DNA of 64,000 bases from Qipengyuania marincola (lineage in GTDB: Bacteria; Pseudomonadota; Alphaproteobacteria; Sphingomonadales; Sphingomonadaceae), in NCBI RefSeq assembly GCF_029688625.1, contig NZ_JARULC010000003.1:620001-684000 (forward strand). The letters run 5' to 3'. The notes beneath the pieces are model-generated. The model was not told the DNA's origin. It did no database searches and worked only from the letters and a program-made list of their open reading frames with translations. Numbering within the stretch: position 1 is the first letter of the stretch; each line of letters begins with the position of its first letter. The translations under genes and the position numbers were made by a program. Below are positions 60,867 through 64,000 of the stretch, piece after piece.

Positions 60867-62744
60867 ATGCGGTTCGCAGGCAAGGTTTGGCGGTTACTGG
60901 TCGGAGTGAAGGATGGGCTCGTGCTCATCTTCATGCTGCTCTTCTTCGCCGCGCTGTTTGCAATCCTCACTGCGCGACCCAGCCCGGCAGAGGTGCGCGA
61001 AGGCGCGCTGGTGCTCGACCTCAACGGCGTGATCGTGGAGGAACGGTCCCAGGTCGATCCGATAGCCGCCCTGTTGTCGCAGACCGCGCCGGTCGGCGAG
61101 TATCAGGCGCGCGACCTCGTCCGCGCGCTCGATACCGCGGCGCAGGACGACCGGATGACGGCCGTCGTGCTCGATCTCGACCGTTTCATTGGCGCAGGCC
61201 AGGTCCATCTCCAGGAAGTCGGCGCGGCGCTCGACCGGGTGCGCGCGGCAGGCAAGCCGGTCCTCGCTTATGCGACGGCCTATACTGACGACTCCATGAT
61301 GCTCGCCGCCCATGCCAGCGAGGTGTGGGTCGATCCTCTCGGCGGTGCAGTCGTCGCCGGACCCGGCGGCGAAAGGCTTTATTACGCCGGCCTGCTCGAC
61401 CGGCTGGAGATCAACGCACGCGTCTACAAGGTCGGCGAATACAAGAGCGCTGTCGAACCCTACGCAAACTCCGGCATGTCCGACGCAGCGCGCGAGAATT
61501 ACAGCGCGCTCTACGGTGCCTTGTGGGAGGAATATCTCGCCAATGTGAAGAAGGCGCGCCCGGCGGTCGACATCGAGCGGATTACCCGCAATCCGGTCGC
61601 CTGGATCGAAGCCGCGCAGGGCGACCTGGCGACCGCCGCGAAGCAGGCTGGTCTTGTCGACCGGCTGGGGACTCGCGAGCAGTTCGAGGAACGCGTGGTC
61701 GAGCTGGTCGGCGCGGACGACTGGAGCGACGAGCCCGGCGCCTATCCCGCGACCGAACTGGCTGCATGGCTCGAAGATAACCCGCTCCGCCAGGCCGGCA
61801 AGCCGATCGGCGTCGTGACGATTGCCGGAGAGATCGTCGATGGCGAAGCTGGCCCCGGAACCGCGGGCGGCGACCGGATTGCCGACCTTCTCGACGAGGC
61901 GCTTGCCTATGATCTTGCAGGGCTTGTCGTGCGGGTCGATTCGCCGGGCGGTTCGGTGCTCGCCTCGGAACGTATTCGCAATGCGATCCTGCGCCACAAG
62001 GCGCGCGACATTCCCATCGCCGTGTCCATGGCCAATGTGGCGGCAAGCGGTGGCTATTGGGTGGCAACGCCTGCGGACCGCATCTTTGCCGAACCCGAAA
62101 GCATCACCGGCTCCATTGGCATCTTCGCGGTCATCCCGACCTTCGAGAACGCAGCTGCCAGCCTCGGCGTGACGAGCGATGGCGTACGCACCAGCCCTCT
62201 TTCGGGCCAGCCGGATCTGATCGGCGGGTTCACGCCCGAGGTCGATGCCATGATCCAGGCGAGCGTTGCCAATGGGTACGAGGACTTCATCGACCGTGTT
62301 GCCGCCTCGCGCAATCTGTCGCGCGCTCAGGTCGACCGCATCGGCCAGGGGCGCGTGTGGGATGGCGGAGCTGCGCGCCAGGTCGGGCTGGTCGACCAGT
62401 ATGGCGGCCTAACCGAAGCGCTGGGTTGGGTCGCCGGCGAAGCTGATCTGGGCGATGACTGGCATCCGCGCTATCTCGGCAGCCAGCCCAATCGCTATGA
62501 CACGCTCTTGCGCAGCTTCATGCGCGACGACGCCGAGAGCGGCGGCGGGAACGACACGGTCGCGATTTTCGCATTGCGCCGGCAGGCCGTGCTCGGTCGC
62601 ATCGAAAGCGACCTGACGCGCCTGCTCGGCACCAAGGGCATGCAGGCCTATTGCCTTGAATGCCCCACCCCGGTCGCCGCCGTGCGCGAGGGAGATCAAA
62701 CCGGAGGCTGGCTCACCCGGCTGCTAACACTGCTGGCTCGATAG
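60867..62744 (+). CDS. sppA: Signal peptide peptidase SppA, 67K type
   Basis: A membrane-bound serine/lysine protease that degrades released signal peptides, 625 residues. One N-terminal helix (near 15-33, LVGVKDGLVLIFMLLFFAAL) anchors it to the periplasmic face. It has tandem alpha/beta domains: the N-terminal one with the catalytic Lys in VGEYKSAVEPYANSGMSD near residue 192, and the C-terminal one with nucleophile Ser in MANVAASGGYWVAT near 393, as in E. coli SppA (Lys209, Ser409). The tRNA-Val gene follows 69 bases downstream. Confidence 0.95.
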   Translation: MRFAGKVWRLLVGVKDGLVLIFMLLFFAALFAILTARPSPAEVREGALVLDLNGVIVEERSQVDPIAALLSQTAPVGEYQARDLVRALDTAAQDDRMTAVVLDLDRFIGAGQVHLQEVGAALDRVRAAGKPVLAYATAYTDDSMMLAAHASEVWVDPLGGAVVAGPGGERLYYAGLLDRLEINARVYKVGEYKSAVEPYANSGMSDAARENYSALYGALWEEYLANVKKARPAVDIERITRNPVAWIEAAQGDLATAAKQAGLVDRLGTREQFEERVVELVGADDWSDEPGAYPATELAAWLEDNPLRQAGKPIGVVTIAGEIVDGEAGPGTAGGDRIADLLDEALAYDLAGLVVRVDSPGGSVLASERIRNAILRHKARDIPIAVSMANVAASGGYWVATPADRIFAEPESITGSIGIFAVIPTFENAAASLGVTSDGVRTSPLSGQPDLIGGFTPEVDAMIQASVANGYEDFIDRVAASRNLSRAQVDRIGQGRVWDGGAARQVGLVDQYGGLTEALGWVAGEADLGDDWHPRYLGSQPNRYDTLLRSFMRDDAESGGGNDTVAIFALRRQAVLGRIESDLTRLLGTKGMQAYCLECPTPVAAVREGDQTGGWLTRLLTLLAR

Positions 62745-62813
62745 CGCGTGCTTGCCACGCAGCGATTCGCCACGTAAAGGCGCGCCCCTGTCCTGATGTG
62801 CGATGCACCGGGC

Positions 62814-62888
62814 GGGCGCGTAGCTCAGTGGTAGAGCACACCCTTCACACGGGTGGGGTCGCAAGTTCAATCCTTGCCGCGCCCACCA
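62814..62888 (+). tRNA. tRNA-Val (anticodon CAC)
   Basis: GGGCGCG pairs with CGCGCCC as the acceptor stem, anticodon stem CACCC/GGGTG closes loop TTCACAC (anticodon CAC), D arm TAGCTCAGTGGTAGAGCA, and CCA is encoded at the end. Length is 75 bases including CCA. It is the probable attachment site for the integrase-bearing element downstream. Confidence 0.97.
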
Positions 62889-63010
62889 TAAATGTCCTTG
62901 AAATATAGGGAATTTTTGGAGCCGATTTTTCGTCCGCGACCCATTCTCGCGGAACATTGCGGGAAAATGCGGCTCGTTGCGACCTGGCTTCGTACAAATG
63001 TCGTACACAA
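62889..63010. other. tRNA-Val to integrase junction
   Basis: A 122-base AT-richer segment between tRNA-Val and the integrase stop. It should contain the left attachment site (tRNA 3' end) of the element. No gene is visible. The other end lies outside the window. Confidence 0.5.
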
Positions 63011-64000
63011 TCAGCCTTCCTTTTTCAGCTTGAGTTTGGTCCGCCGTTCAGCCTTCCGTTGGCCGCGACGGAGCGCGCGATTGATCTTGTCTTCAGCCTC
63101 TTCCACGTGGGTGTACGCCTTTCGCATCAGGTTGATGTCTTCCCAGCCGCCGTGATGAGCGGCCGCATTGGCATCTACACCTTCTCGAACATTCATCTCC
63201 TGGCCAAATGCATGCCGACCCGCAGTATGAAATGGGATGAAGCGAATTCCCGCATCAGCGCAGGCCTTTCTCCATAATTTCAAGGGGCCTGACCGGCCCG
63301 CGTATCCGAACAGGCGAAGATTTTCTGGTACCCTTGGCCAACCGCGAGGATACTCTGGAGTTAGCGCCAGCAGCTCTTCCATCAATTCGGGCGGAACGGC
63401 AATCCATCGATCTTCGGTCCCTTTCGCTGCTGGGATGCAAACTTTTCCTTCAGCAGCATCCACATGCTTGTGTGGATGCATTGAAATTGTTTGTGAAATC
63501 CGCCCGGCGGTCGCGAACATCATCAACGCAAGAGTTGCGATTTTTTGTGGGGCATGTTCTCGGAATTGAAGCAGCCAATCCCAATCTGCCGGAGGGTATT
63601 TCTTTCGGCCCGTGCTACCCCGCTTTTTATCCTGGGCAACCTTCTCAGCCTTAGTGTAACCGCGAATCCGATACACTGTTCCGTCGCTGTCATCATATAA
63701 GTTATTAACGACAGCGCGCACGGGCGTGATTATCTGGCGCGTCCATGTCGCTGTCGACGCCATTGGATAGATTTTCTCGCCCAACTTACGAACTAGCGAT
63801 GGCTTTAGGTTCTTTATTTGAATCGCGCCAATTTCTGTAAGGATAGGAATGAGGTAAGTCGCTTCCTTTGGCTTCGCATTGTATTTTAAGACTGCATCTG
63901 CGAACGTCAGATCGGGCGCCTTCGGACCAAGCTCCTCTTCCCCAGCGGTTTCGCCATTCAGATGGCGGTTCAGGACTCGTTTTTCTTCCTCACGACACCA
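63011..64000 (-). CDS. Tyrosine-family site-specific integrase (N-terminus beyond window)
   Basis: A phage/element-type recombinase; at least 329 codons are visible and the frame is open to the window edge. A start at the TTG at 63784 would give only 257 residues, but the frame runs on with an N-terminal SAM-like/core-binding region (DLTFADAVLKYNAKPKEATY). Catalytic residues: Arg in FATAGRISQT, His-x-x-Arg in FHTAGRHAFGQ, His in HHGGWED, and Tyr in MRKAYTHVEE. It points at tRNA-Val 122 bases away, the usual layout of an integrated element. Its base composition is more AT-rich than its neighbours. Confidence 0.9.
   Translation of the reverse strand, partial: WCREEEKRVLNRHLNGETAGEEELGPKAPDLTFADAVLKYNAKPKEATYLIPILTEIGAIQIKNLKPSLVRKLGEKIYPMASTATWTRQIITPVRAVVNNLYDDSDGTVYRIRGYTKAEKVAQDKKRGSTGRKKYPPADWDWLLQFREHAPQKIATLALMMFATAGRISQTISMHPHKHVDAAEGKVCIPAAKGTEDRWIAVPPELMEELLALTPEYPRGWPRVPENLRLFGYAGRSGPLKLWRKACADAGIRFIPFHTAGRHAFGQEMNVREGVDANAAAHHGGWEDINLMRKAYTHVEEAEDKINRALRRGQRKAERRTKLKLKKEG

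Overview
The window is a dense, high-GC (about 63-65%) chromosomal segment from an alphaproteobacterium. It most resembles Sphingomonadales, family Erythrobacteraceae. The signs are the GatCAB amidotransferase genes, an A-type RNase P RNA, a ChpT-like CtrA-phosphorelay protein, an ATP12-type F1-ATPase chaperone, an RpoH sigma factor, a TonB-dependent receptor, a TorF-type porin, and a REP-like repeat (core CCCTTCGACAAGCTCAGGGC) that I associate with sphingomonads and erythrobacters. The genus is an inference from gene content. No intergenic stretch exceeds about 300 bases once rnpB is counted.

Layout. Positions 1-4.6 kb (minus) hold a truncated membrane protein, gatB-gatA-gatC, an FKBP isomerase and rpsU. 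Positions 4.9-8.5 kb (plus) are a tightly overlapping run: crcB, a RluC-type pseudouridine synthase, a PaiB-like protein, a HAD phosphatase, a small membrane protein and ATP12. Positions 8.5-12.1 kb (minus) are an Mla-like lipid transport operon (STAS-MlaE, MlaF, MlaD, auxiliary lipoprotein). valS and queE follow on plus, then a HerA-type ATPase, a TIGR02186/TauE pair and an NfrA/NfrB-like pair on minus. nhaA, gloA, a TorF porin, a metallophosphoesterase, an S46 peptidase, a TspO-like protein and rnpB (with a readable promoter) fill 22-29.2 kb. Positions 29.3-32.8 kb contain ampD, chpT, a JAMM protein and an unusual GIY-YIG module bounded by inverted repeats and read in frame into rluD. rpoH, an M20 hydrolase, mtgA, a cation diffusion facilitator and an ECF sigma/anti-sigma/fasciclin set follow. 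Then come a small phosphatase, clpX, clpP, a TonB receptor, an amidase, an antiporter, tig and tRNA-Leu (to 48.6 kb). The last part has small disordered proteins, DUF3297, a CHAP protein, der, a DUF2721 protein, bfr/bfd, a DUF418 protein, a ParA/ribbon-helix-helix locus flanked by two SPOR proteins, an inactive-looking dihydroorotase with pyrB, sppA, and tRNA-Val next to an integrase running off the window end.

Most genes are housekeeping and many are translationally coupled by ATGA or TGATG overlaps. The parts most worth a second look are: the repeat-bounded GIY-YIG cassette whose ends supply chimeric N-termini to both neighbouring genes (31.46-31.82 kb); the ParA + RHH + SPOR locus (54.4-58.4 kb); the shortened NfrB/NfrA-like glycan locus (19.6-22.1 kb); the SigK/RskA/fasciclin-like set (36.9-38.8 kb); a phosphatase whose active site is reached only from a CTG start; and a trigger factor with a histone-H1-like lysine/alanine tail.
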